Of a DNA stretch of 6,267 nucleotides, positions 1-6,182 are shown piece after piece. The notes below the pieces were generated by a model, which worked only from the letters and a program-made list of their open reading frames with translations, was not told the DNA's origin and did no database searches. Source of the stretch: Treponema sp. (GTDB lineage: Bacteria > Spirochaetota > Spirochaetia > Treponematales > Breznakiellaceae); contig JAISJS010000249.1 in the NCBI GenBank assembly GCA_031261385.1, positions 1 to 6,267 on the forward strand, read 5' to 3'. The translations under genes and the position numbers were made by a program. Position 1 is the stretch's first letter. Every line of letters begins with the position of its first letter.

Positions 1-487
1 CGGAAAACTTTTCAACATTCCGGTCATTATTATTATTATGGTTGTTGTTCTGATCATTTTTCAGCTGATTATTTCCCGTACCACATACGGGCGGCATCTG
101 TTCGCAATAGGAAATAACAAAATTGGCGCCCGGATGATAGGGATAAAAGTCAAAAGAAATATATTCTTTTCCTATGTTATTTGCGGCGCCCTGGTAGGGC
201 TCTCCGGCTTTGTGTCGGGAGCTCAGATAGGCGCAATAGCGCCGACTTTTGCCCAGGGACAGGAATTTGTTATCATAAGCGCCGCCGTGCTCGGGGGGGT
301 AAGTCTCTTTGGCGGCAAGGGCAAGGCCTTTCCCGGCGCCTTCCTCGGAACGCTCGTGATAATGACTATCGAAAACGGCCTGGTTATGGCTCAGGCAAAT
401 ATGTATGCGTATGCAGTAGTCAGGGGAATTATAATTTTTGTAGCGGTGCTGCTGGACAGTGTTCAAAATAAGGGAGAAATCAAATAA
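1..487 (+). CDS. Sugar ABC transporter permease, RbsC-type (partial, C-terminal half)
   Basis: Inner-membrane permease of a ribose-type ABC importer, forming the channel for a monosaccharide together with an RbsA-like ATPase. The frame is open from base 2 to the TAA at 485-487, giving 161 visible residues, about half of a usual 320-residue RbsC, so the start lies upstream of the window; the ATG at 38 is an internal Met inside a membrane segment. Visible parts in order are a hydrophobic helix beginning after IPV, the family loop RTTYGRHLFAIGNNKIGAR followed by the MIGIKV stretch that contacts the ATPase, a helix rich in Gly/Ala (LVGLSGFVSGA), the conserved AAVLGGVSLFGGKG turn, and a last helix near YAYAVVRGIIIF. 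It ends its operon: the next gene is 172 bases away behind its own promoter. The family is clear; the sugar cannot be told from this half. Confidence 0.93.
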   Translation, partial: GKLFNIPVIIIIMVVVLIIFQLIISRTTYGRHLFAIGNNKIGARMIGIKVKRNIFFSYVICGALVGLSGFVSGAQIGAIAPTFAQGQEFVIISAAVLGGVSLFGGKGKAFPGAFLGTLVIMTIENGLVMAQANMYAYAVVRGIIIFVAVLLDSVQNKGEIK

Positions 488-520
488 GACGACGCCGGTC
501 ACTGGTATCTGACTGATTGA

Positions 521-591
521 GTGCAGCATAACATCCGGCATGAGTAGCATACTAGTATACCGCACTATTTTTAAATTTTTTCTTTTTTTTA
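521..591 (+). terminator. Possible weak terminator of the upstream permease operon
   Basis: An imperfect inverted repeat, GTGCAGCATA at 521-530 and TATACCGCAC at 556-565, can pair at 8 of 10 positions (two A/C mismatches). It is followed by a very T-rich run at 567-591. The position, just after a stop codon and before a new promoter, fits a rho-independent terminator. The stem is interrupted and the loop is long (25 bases), so this is uncertain. The T-rich run could instead act as an AT-rich upstream element for the promoter at 592. Confidence 0.3.
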
Positions 592-620
592 TTGACAGAC
601 GGAATTTTCGGGTTTACACT
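592..620 (+). promoter_or_regulatory. Sigma70-type promoter of the regulator operon
   Basis: A perfect -35 box TTGACA lies at 592-597 and a -10-like box TACACT (4 of 6 consensus bases) at 615-620, separated by exactly 17 bases. The -35 box is preceded by a long T-rich tract that may help RNA polymerase bind. Transcription should start near 626-628, giving a leader of about 33-40 bases. It would drive the regulator and the catabolic and transport genes behind it, since no other good promoter was seen before the binding-protein gene. Confidence 0.7.
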
Positions 621-633
621 TATGAAAGTAGAG

Positions 634-643
634 TAAACGTTTA
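634..643 (+). promoter_or_regulatory. LacI/PurR-family operator TAAACGTTTA
   Basis: This is a perfect 10-base palindrome with a central CpG. The AAACGTTT core is the same as in the PurR operator, and a central CG step is the usual mark of LacI-family sites because the hinge helix inserts a residue there. It begins about 7 bases after the expected transcription start, where a bound repressor would block initiation or early elongation. The first gene of the operon encodes a LacI-family protein, so autorepression is the simple reading. A further half-site in inverted orientation (GTTTAC, 612-617, against GTAAAC, 633-638) lies 21 bases, about two helical turns, upstream and overlaps the -10 box. 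Confidence 0.72.
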
Positions 644-652
644 ACCTGTTTT

Positions 653-657
653 AGGGG
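653..657 (+). promoter_or_regulatory. Ribosome binding site AGGGG that bears on the regulator start
   Basis: AGGGG is the only Shine-Dalgarno-like sequence before the regulator gene. It is just 2 bases from the ATG at 660, which is too close, but 8 bases from the in-frame GTG at 666, which is a normal distance. The site therefore favours GTG 666 as the true start, which would shorten the protein by two residues. Confidence 0.5.
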
Positions 658-659
658 TA

Positions 660-1730
660 ATGAGAGTGCCGGTAACTATCAAGGATATTGCCAGGATATG
701 CAAGGTTTCCACTGCAACCGTTTCCAGAACCGTAAACGGCAAGGAGAACGGGGTCGGCACAAAAACCCGCTCCCGCATATTGGCGGCTATCAGCAAGACC
801 GGGTATACCCCTAACGCCATTGCACGGAGCATGGTCACCCGGCGGACCAACACCATAGCGCTTATTGTTCCCGATATCTGCAATCCCTTTTTTGCCGAAT
901 TGGCCAGGGGTGTCGGCGACGCCTGCCATGAAAAGGGGTTTCATCTTTTTTTGTGCAACACCGACGGATCGCCTGAGCAGGAACATGGGCAGGTCCAGTT
1001 TCTGCATGAAAAACTGGTTGATGGCATGATAATGACAACCCAAAACGTGGTTGAGGATAATACGGACATTGCCAAGTTTATTAAAGAGGGGTACCCCTTT
1101 GTTGCCATAGAACGGTATGTGTCAGGCGTTACTGTTCCGCTTCAATTAAATATCGATAACAAAGGCGGCATCAAGCGGGCGGTTTCCTATTTGGTAAGCC
1201 GGGGACACCGGCGTATTGCGTTTATCCGCGGGCCCAGAGAAGCGGCAAATGCGAAAATGCGTTTTGACGGCTACCGGGAAGGCCTGGCTGCTCATCACAT
1301 CCCCTATGATCCGGGCCTTGTTGTGTATGGGGATTATAAAATGCAGTCAGGGTATGACGGCATAAACCGTATCCTGAAAAAAGCCGGAACTTCCGGCGAA
1401 GCTCCCTCCGGAAAGAAATTTACCGCAGTAATAGGGTGCAGCGATCTTATGACCGTGGGGGCATGCAGCGCCTTGCTCGATCAAAAAATCCGCATACCCC
1501 AGGATATATCGGTGGTCGGGTTTGACAATATTCCGCTGACCGGCATGATCTACCCCCGCATTACCTCGGTGGGTGTTTCGATAAATGAATTGGGAAGGAC
1601 GGCGGCGGAGATGCTGCTTAACCGGATCAAGGGAGCGCGGGAAAACCGCGATATCCTTATGCCCTGTACATTGACCGAGCGCGGCAGTGTCCGATCCCTT
1701 GCATCAGCAAAGAGGAGCCTGTATGAGTGA
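660..1730 (+). CDS. LacI/PurR-family transcriptional regulator
   Basis: Sugar-responsive DNA-binding repressor, 356 residues from ATG 660 (354 from GTG 666, which has better Shine-Dalgarno spacing). The N-terminal helix-turn-helix is at residues 6-27 (TIKDIARICKVSTATVSRTV), followed by the hinge region TPNAIARSM at 50-58 and a periplasmic-binding-protein-like effector domain from about 65 (IALIVPDICNPFFAELARG) to the end. The C-terminal family signature is RIPQDISVVGFDNIPLTG, then the ITSVG and ELGRTAAEMLL segments. The hinge residue that is usually Leu, the one wedged into the central CpG of the operator, is Met58 here. The gene lies directly behind a promoter with a LacI-type palindrome and in front of sugar-catabolic genes, so it probably controls this operon, with the imported sugar or its phosphate as effector. 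Family assignment is very firm; effector and sign of regulation are inferred. Confidence 0.95.
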   Translation: MRVPVTIKDIARICKVSTATVSRTVNGKENGVGTKTRSRILAAISKTGYTPNAIARSMVTRRTNTIALIVPDICNPFFAELARGVGDACHEKGFHLFLCNTDGSPEQEHGQVQFLHEKLVDGMIMTTQNVVEDNTDIAKFIKEGYPFVAIERYVSGVTVPLQLNIDNKGGIKRAVSYLVSRGHRRIAFIRGPREAANAKMRFDGYREGLAAHHIPYDPGLVVYGDYKMQSGYDGINRILKKAGTSGEAPSGKKFTAVIGCSDLMTVGACSALLDQKIRIPQDISVVGFDNIPLTGMIYPRITSVGVSINELGRTAAEMLLNRIKGARENRDILMPCTLTERGSVRSLASAKRSLYE

Positions 1731-2955
1731 ATTTACGTCCCGGTCGCGGGTCCTGTGCGCACTGGACCACCGGGAGCCGGATAGGGTCCCGGTTGATTTT
1801 GCCTCCACGCGGTCCAGCGGCATCAATGCCCTTGCCTACGGAAAACTTTTACAGTACTTAAAGTTCCCGTTGGACAATGTTGTGTTTGATATGCGGCAGC
1901 TCCTTTCGGAAACCGACGATCAGGTCCGCATTTTGATGGGCGGCGATGTCATTCAACTGCACCGGCTTGCCCCCTCCATGGGGGTAAAACTCAACCATGG
2001 GTACCGTCCCGAAATTTTGATGGACGGAAGCAAGGCTCTTGTGCCCGCAGATTTTAATTATGAGAAGCAAAGCGATGGATCGGCAGTGATCCGGAATGCC
2101 GAAGGCAAAATTGTATTTAAGCGGGCAGGGGACGGCCTGTTTTTTGATGATATGTTTCACCCGCTGGAAGACAGCGATACGGAAAGCGGCATTGACGCAA
2201 ACCTCAGTCTTCCTGAAATCACCGCCGAAGAACTGGATTATTTAAAGGACCGGGCAAAACAGCTCTGCGAAGAAACGCCGTATGCGGTGCTCGGTACAAC
2301 TTCGATAAGTCTTTTTGAACGCGGCGCAAAAGATTTTGGCTATGAAAATTATCTGATGAATTTGTTGACAGAGCCAGAGCTCGTGGAATATTACCTTGAT
2401 AAAATGACCGCATCATATATCGATATGCTGGATAAATATCTGGATGCGGTTGGAGATTATATTCAGGTTATTCAATTGCATGATGATTACGGCGCTCAAA
2501 ACAGCCTGCTCATTTCACCGGATGTTTTCAGGGAAATTCTCAAGCCGTTCCACACAAAGATTCATACGTTTATTAAAACCAAAAAACCTCACTTAAAAAT
2601 ATATTTCCATTGCTGTGGCGCCATAGCGCCTATCATACCGGACTTGATCGATATGGGGGTTGATATTCTTAACCCGGTCCAGCTTTCCGCCGCCGGTATG
2701 GAACCTCATTTTCTTAAAAAAGAATTCGGTAAGCAGATAGTTTTTTGGGGCGGCGGCTGTTCTGCCCAGAAAACGATGACCACTATGGGCGCGGAGGCTG
2801 TCCGGAACGAAGCTTCCGAAATGATAAAAATATTTGCGCCCGGCGGCGGGTTTGTATTCTGTCAGGATCACAATATTCAGGCCAACATTCCGCCTGAGAA
2901 TATTATCGCGCTTTATAAAGCGGCTAAGGATTTTGGCCGCTACCCTGTTTCGTAA
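1723..2955 (+). CDS. Uroporphyrinogen decarboxylase/MtaA-like family protein, probably not a haem enzyme
   Basis: TIM-barrel protein of the URO-D superfamily, 410 residues. The start is ATG 1723, which has GAGGAG at 1712-1717 five bases upstream; the gene overlaps the regulator's end by 8 bases, so the two are probably translated together. Family marks are PDRVPVDF near the N-terminus, HDDYGAQNSLLISPDVFRE, a barrel strand ending in HCCG (His296, Cys298), GVDILNPVQ, GGGCSAQ (Cys346) and CQDHNIQANIPPENI (Cys380, His383). It lacks the RQAGRYMPEY-type substrate motif of true haem-pathway URO-D. MtaA/CmuA methyltransferases bind zinc with a His-X-Cys...Cys set; here His296-X-Cys298 is kept, and His383 sits where I align the last Cys, with Cys380 and Cys346 nearby. 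A metal-dependent methyl- or other group-transfer role on a sugar-derived compound is possible, but no corrinoid protein is visible. The actual reaction is unknown. Confidence 0.85.
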   Translation: MSEFTSRSRVLCALDHREPDRVPVDFASTRSSGINALAYGKLLQYLKFPLDNVVFDMRQLLSETDDQVRILMGGDVIQLHRLAPSMGVKLNHGYRPEILMDGSKALVPADFNYEKQSDGSAVIRNAEGKIVFKRAGDGLFFDDMFHPLEDSDTESGIDANLSLPEITAEELDYLKDRAKQLCEETPYAVLGTTSISLFERGAKDFGYENYLMNLLTEPELVEYYLDKMTASYIDMLDKYLDAVGDYIQVIQLHDDYGAQNSLLISPDVFREILKPFHTKIHTFIKTKKPHLKIYFHCCGAIAPIIPDLIDMGVDILNPVQLSAAGMEPHFLKKEFGKQIVFWGGGCSAQKTMTTMGAEAVRNEASEMIKIFAPGGGFVFCQDHNIQANIPPENIIALYKAAKDFGRYPVS

Positions 2956-2960
2956 GGAGG
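2954..2960 (+). promoter_or_regulatory. Strong Shine-Dalgarno AAGGAGG that fixes a TTG start
   Basis: AAGGAGG overlaps the TAA stop of the preceding gene and sits 6 bases before TTG 2967. No ATG or GTG is suitably placed, and the ribokinase fold needs the residues that start right there, so TTG is the initiation codon of the kinase gene. Confidence 0.85.
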
Positions 2961-2966
2961 TATCAT

Positions 2967-3893
2967 TTGAAGCCCCGTATTATGGTCTATGGCAGCTATT
3001 GTGTGGGAATGACAATGAGCTGCAAAGTATTTCCGGAGAAAGGTCAAACGGTGTTGGGGGGAAATTTTAACCAACTACACGGCGGCAAAGGGTCAAATCA
3101 GGCTATTGCCGCGTCCCGGCTTGGCGGCGATGTCTGCTTTGTCTCCTGCGTCGGGAAAGATTCTCTTGGCGATGCCGCCGTAGCGCTTTTCCAGGAAGAA
3201 GGCATACGCAGCAGGGTAAAACGATCCGAAAAGAACCCCACCGGCGTGGGTTTTGTCATGGTAGATGAAACCGGCCAGAACCGCATCATCATCAATTTTG
3301 ACGCCGTCATGGAAGTAGGGCCGCAGGACATTGATGCGCTGGAAAGCGAATGGGAAGGCTGCAAGGTTTTGCTGATGCAGTTTGAGGCGGATTTGAATAC
3401 CGTTGCCTGGGCCGCAAAGCGGGCGCGGGAGCGGGGGGTCTGTGTCATTCTGAACCCTGCTCCGTATCAGCCTTTTCCGGAAGCGCTGCTTGAGAGTGTG
3501 GATATCATTACCCCCAATGAAACCGAAGCAAAGCAGATGCTGGGTATGGAGGCTGCTGCGGAAGTTTCCGCGGAGGAATTGGGGAAAAAACTCATAGCGT
3601 CTACCGGGATAAAAGAAGTCATTATCACGTTAGGTGAAAATGGGGCGCTGCTGGCAAATAAAGACGGGATACAGCATATTCCTGCGGATAAAAGTTTTAT
3701 CCCCGTGGATACCACCGGCGCAGGGGACACTTTTGCCGGCGCCCTGGCAGTGGCCATTGGCGAGGGGCTTCCGCTGGACAAGGCGATACTGTTCGCCAAT
3801 ACCGCCGCCAGCATCAGTGTTACCAAGTACGGAGTGGTTGAGTCAATTCCATCCCGTGACGAGGTAGATAAAATAGCCAATAAAATACATTAG
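2967..3893 (+). CDS. Ribokinase-like PfkB-family sugar kinase
   Basis: Cytoplasmic ATP-dependent sugar kinase of 308 residues, nearly the same length as E. coli RbsK. Motifs in order are the first PfkB signature with GGKGSNQ at 39-45, LLMQFEADL with the substrate-contact Glu140, NPAP, TPNETEA from 182 (Asn184 and Glu185, phosphate/Mg2+ site), and DTTGAGDTFAGAL from 248 with catalytic base Asp254 and the anion hole. The start is TTG 2967, supported by AAGGAGG. Oddly, the N-terminal segment that reads GSINAD in E. coli RbsK reads GSYCVG here, so the ribose-contacting Asn14 and Asp16 become Cys12 and Gly14, while Lys41, Asn44, Glu140 and Asp254 are kept. The catalytic machinery thus looks intact but the sugar pocket is altered, so I leave out the symbol rbsK. 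The gene lies 11 bases after the URO-D-like gene and 9 before the RbsD-like gene. Confidence 0.92.
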   Translation: MKPRIMVYGSYCVGMTMSCKVFPEKGQTVLGGNFNQLHGGKGSNQAIAASRLGGDVCFVSCVGKDSLGDAAVALFQEEGIRSRVKRSEKNPTGVGFVMVDETGQNRIIINFDAVMEVGPQDIDALESEWEGCKVLLMQFEADLNTVAWAAKRARERGVCVILNPAPYQPFPEALLESVDIITPNETEAKQMLGMEAAAEVSAEELGKKLIASTGIKEVIITLGENGALLANKDGIQHIPADKSFIPVDTTGAGDTFAGALAVAIGEGLPLDKAILFANTAASISVTKYGVVESIPSRDEVDKIANKIH

Positions 3894-3902
3894 GAGGATG
3901 AA

Positions 3903-4376
3903 ATGAAGAAAGGAAAAATCTTAAATCGGGCTTTAAACAGCGCGATTGCCGAAATGGGCCATGGAGATGTTCTTATGGTCTGCGACGCGGGATTCCCCAT
4001 CCCGAGAAACGGGGTCACGATCGTCGATCTGGCAATTACCCAGGATCTGCCAAGCGTGCTGTTCACCGCAGAGTTGCTCATCAGTGACTTTATCTACGAA
4101 CGGGTAATCGTCGCCGAAGAAAACAAACTGTACAATCCGGTTTTTCATCAGGACCTGAAAAATCTGATCGATCGCTGCCCTGTGGAAACCGTTCCCCACA
4201 CTGATATTCTTGAAAAATGGAAAAGTTCTGCAAAGGTATTTATCAGATCGGGAGGACTGGAGCCCTGGGGAAATATTGTATTTGTCTCCGGCATTGACGC
4301 CGCGGCATATTTCAGCAAAAAGGGCGCAATCCCGCCGGACTATTTTAAGGATCGTGTTGCGTATAAGGAAAAATAG
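3903..4376 (+). CDS. RbsD/FucU-family sugar pyranase (mutarotase)
   Basis: Cytoplasmic enzyme that interconverts ring forms of a free monosaccharide so that it can be used by the kinase; 157 residues. The start is ATG 3903, 5 bases after AGGAGG (3892-3897); the ATG at 3898 is out of frame. The RbsD signature is clear: MKKGKILN, then GHGDVLMVCDAGFPIP with the catalytic His20 and Asp28, IVAEENKLYNP, a conserved His99, and IRSGGLEPWGNIVF. In E. coli RbsD the last motif has Tyr120 before Asn122; here the pair is Trp122 and Asn124, so an active-site Tyr is replaced by Trp. Compared with the 139-residue E. coli protein there is a C-terminal tail of roughly 25 residues (from about 132) rich in charged and aromatic residues. 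Family is certain; specificity for ribose is doubtful, so no symbol is given. Confidence 0.92.
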   Translation: MKKGKILNRALNSAIAEMGHGDVLMVCDAGFPIPRNGVTIVDLAITQDLPSVLFTAELLISDFIYERVIVAEENKLYNPVFHQDLKNLIDRCPVETVPHTDILEKWKSSAKVFIRSGGLEPWGNIVFVSGIDAAAYFSKKGAIPPDYFKDRVAYKEK

Positions 4377-4425
4377 GCTTTCACCCGGAGTTTCCGGAAG
4401 AAATATTGTTTTGGAGGAGTTAAGT

Positions 4426-5391
4426 ATGAAGAGAAGCGCCAGGTTTTTAGTGTTTTTAGTGGTTCTTGGGCTGGTAGCCGTCATGGCAGGATGGGCCGGC
4501 GGAGGCGGCGATAAAGCCGGATCAAAAGTCGGAGGCCTTGTGTACATTATCGATCCTTCGCAGGCCAATCCCTATTTTAAAGCGGAAGTAATGGGCGCAG
4601 AAGCGAAGCTCAAGGAACTGGGATACACCTTCCAGACCGTGTCGCATGACGATGATGTTACCAAGCAGGATCAGCTGTATGAGGCTGCCATTGCCGCGAA
4701 AGCAGTGGGCATCATTTCCGACAATGCCAGCGCCACCGCGACGTATGCTTCGGTGCAAAAAGCAAAGGATGCCGGTATTCCGACATTCCTTATCGGGCGT
4801 GAGATTAATCAAACCGGTATCGCCGTTGCCCAGATCGTTTCGGATAACTATTCCGGCGCACGGGCTGCAGCGGAAGAGTGGGTCAAACTTATGGGTGAAG
4901 AAGGGAACTATGTTGAGTTCCTTGGGCCTGAATTTGACAACAATGCCGAAGTAAGAAGCAGGGGTTACCACGAAGTCATCGATCAGTACCCGGGGCTTAA
5001 ATTAATCTCAAAGCAGGTAGCGAATTGGGACACCGCCCAGGCTTACAGCAAAATGGATTCGATCATTCAGACAAACCGGAATATCAAAGGTGTAATTTCC
5101 GGGAATGACACCATGGCGTTAGGTGCAATACAGGCCCTAAAAGCCGCCGGGATTAAAAATGCCGTAGTAATGGGTTTTGACGGCGCCGATGAAGCGCGGG
5201 ATGCGATTCTTGCAGGCGAAATGTCATTAACAACGCTTCAAACGGCGTACGGATATGCGCAGATTGCGGTAGAGCAGCTGGATCTGTATCTCCGGACCGG
5301 TTCCACCGGGCAGCCGGAAAAACAGCTTGTTCCGTGTATTACGATTACATCCAAAAACGCGAAACAGTTGGAAGGGTATGTATTTAAATAA
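4426..5391 (+). CDS. Sugar ABC transporter substrate-binding protein, RbsB-type
   Basis: Periplasmic binding protein (Peripla_BP_4 type), 321 residues. The start is ATG 4426, six bases after GGAGGAG (4413-4419); the frame is open further upstream but that part overlaps the pyranase gene. Residues 1-24 are a signal peptide with a basic start (KRSAR), a hydrophobic core and cleavage sites VMA|G or GWA|G, followed by a Gly-rich stretch. There is no lipobox Cys, so the mature protein should be soluble. Sugar-site residues aligned with E. coli RbsB are Asn48 and Phe51 (NPYF), Arg125, Arg177, Asn227, Asp252 (GFDG) and Gln272. Two differ: Asp89 of RbsB is Gly124 and Phe164 is Trp201. The protein surely binds a monosaccharide, but probably not ribose in the same way. 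A strong hairpin follows the gene. Confidence 0.94.
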   Translation: MKRSARFLVFLVVLGLVAVMAGWAGGGGDKAGSKVGGLVYIIDPSQANPYFKAEVMGAEAKLKELGYTFQTVSHDDDVTKQDQLYEAAIAAKAVGIISDNASATATYASVQKAKDAGIPTFLIGREINQTGIAVAQIVSDNYSGARAAAEEWVKLMGEEGNYVEFLGPEFDNNAEVRSRGYHEVIDQYPGLKLISKQVANWDTAQAYSKMDSIIQTNRNIKGVISGNDTMALGAIQALKAAGIKNAVVMGFDGADEARDAILAGEMSLTTLQTAYGYAQIAVEQLDLYLRTGSTGQPEKQLVPCITITSKNAKQLEGYVFK

Positions 5392-5406
5392 GGATTAGAT
5401 CTTATT

Positions 5407-5442
5407 AAGGGCGGCAGTATGGTAAAAAATACTGCCGCCCTT
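5407..5442 (+). terminator. Strong 14-bp hairpin after the binding-protein gene (attenuator or mRNA stabiliser)
   Basis: The arms 5407-5420 and 5429-5442 pair perfectly over 14 bp with a GC-rich middle (GGGCGGCAG) and an 8-base loop (GGTAAAAA). Only three T bases follow the stem, so full termination is unlikely. Its place between the binding-protein gene and the membrane-component genes fits a partial terminator or a 3'-end protecting structure that gives more binding protein than transporter. It starts 15 bases after the stop codon and ends 26 bases before the next gene. Confidence 0.85.
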
Positions 5443-5468
5443 TCGGTTGGAAACGGGAGAAGGTTATC

Positions 5469-6182
5469 ATGAAGCAGAAAACCCGGCATATATCTGTTTA
5501 TGCAAGGCATATAGTTATTAATGCCAGCGCAGTATTGTTTTTTTTCATAGTGAGCAGTTGTACTATCGTAAAGATGGAAGACGGTACTGTAGCCTTTAGT
5601 ACGTTCCGTACTCCGGAAAGTTCAAGATCGGATTCAGTATTTGAAAAAGAATTTGATCCCGATGAATTTGTTGAAAACATTTGGGGGGCAAGGGCTATAC
5701 CATTATTTGAAGAAAATGCCGTGGACATTGTAACGGTAAAACATGCCATTGATGCGGATTTTGATTCAGCCTGCCGGCAATACGGAATTCGCAGCAACGA
5801 TAAAAGCAGCTGGGTGTTTATTGTTTCCGGAACAGGAATGGTCAAAGAAATTAACCGTGGAAGCCGTATTGGATATGCAGCGATACAGGCGGGGCCTCCC
5901 AATGATCAGATTCCCATGTCAATGCAGATAGGGCCTGTTTATCGGGGAGTAGCGCTGCGGGATTCACTGCAATTTATTCAGTTTAATGATTATAAAAATC
6001 AAATTGTTTTTAATAATATTTCCAGTTCTCTTAACCGCAAGGTTGACCGGGATATTATCGGGGTATCGGGAATTGACGAGGCAGTTGGAAAAGAAATAGC
6101 GTTTACCGGTTCTTTCATGCAGCCAAATGCAGAAGAAAGCGATATTATTGTTACGGCTGTAAAATTAACGGTACGGCAATGA
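5469..6182 (+). CDS. DUF2291-family predicted periplasmic lipoprotein
   Basis: Exported lipoprotein of unknown function, 237 residues, start ATG 5469 with AGAAGG (5458-5463) five bases upstream. A rather long basic N-terminus (MKQKTRHISVYARH) leads into a hydrophobic helix ending in the lipobox VSSC, so Cys31 should be lipidated. The remainder matches what I know of DUF2291: FDPDEFVENIW from 62, a segment near AVDI, a GTG motif followed by GSRIGY, and the best conserved block IGPVYRGVALRDSLQFI (154-170) with FNDYKNQ (172-178) and SSLNRKV. The family is often found beside ribose-type ABC transporter genes, as here, between the binding protein and the ATPase. Its stop overlaps the ATPase start (ATGA), pointing to co-translation and a job linked to the transporter. 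What it does is not known. Confidence 0.88.
   Translation: MKQKTRHISVYARHIVINASAVLFFFIVSSCTIVKMEDGTVAFSTFRTPESSRSDSVFEKEFDPDEFVENIWGARAIPLFEENAVDIVTVKHAIDADFDSACRQYGIRSNDKSSWVFIVSGTGMVKEINRGSRIGYAAIQAGPPNDQIPMSMQIGPVYRGVALRDSLQFIQFNDYKNQIVFNNISSSLNRKVDRDIIGVSGIDEAVGKEIAFTGSFMQPNAEESDIIVTAVKLTVRQ

Noticed and set aside
26..49. Trinucleotide run of ATT and GTT codons at the start of the visible permease
   Set aside because: It simply encodes a run of Ile and Val in a membrane helix; length changes by whole codons would keep the frame, so phase variation is not suggested.
549..558. Perfect palindrome ATACTAGTAT in the first intergenic gap, considered as a second operator
   Set aside because: It is a 10-base palindrome but has a central TA rather than CG and does not resemble TAAACGTTTA. 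It lies upstream of the -35 box; chance in AT-rich DNA is plausible.
488..659. Possible small gene, RNA gene or riboswitch in the largest intergenic gap
   Set aside because: I found no convincing ORF with a ribosome binding site, no tRNA-like fold and no known riboswitch core; the promoter, operator and possible terminator account for most of the gap.
1687..1722. Upstream GTG start for the URO-D-like gene, adding 12 residues
   Set aside because: No good Shine-Dalgarno stands before it, whereas ATG 1723 has GAGGAG at 5 bases; the longer form would increase the overlap with the regulator gene for no family reason.
4385..4397. Small hairpin CCGGA-GTT-TCCGG before the binding-protein gene
   Set aside because: Only 5 bp with a 3-base loop and no T run; too weak to call a terminator or a regulatory element.
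4210..4425. Upstream in-frame extension of the binding-protein gene
   Set aside because: It would overlap the pyranase gene by over 160 bases and place 72 odd residues before a normal signal peptide. The GGAGGAG site before ATG 4426 marks the real start.
3933..4568. A 211-codon open frame on the minus strand
   Set aside because: It lies antisense to the pyranase and the start of the binding-protein gene, both of which are clear family members. The translation shows no recognisable domain and looks like a shadow frame.
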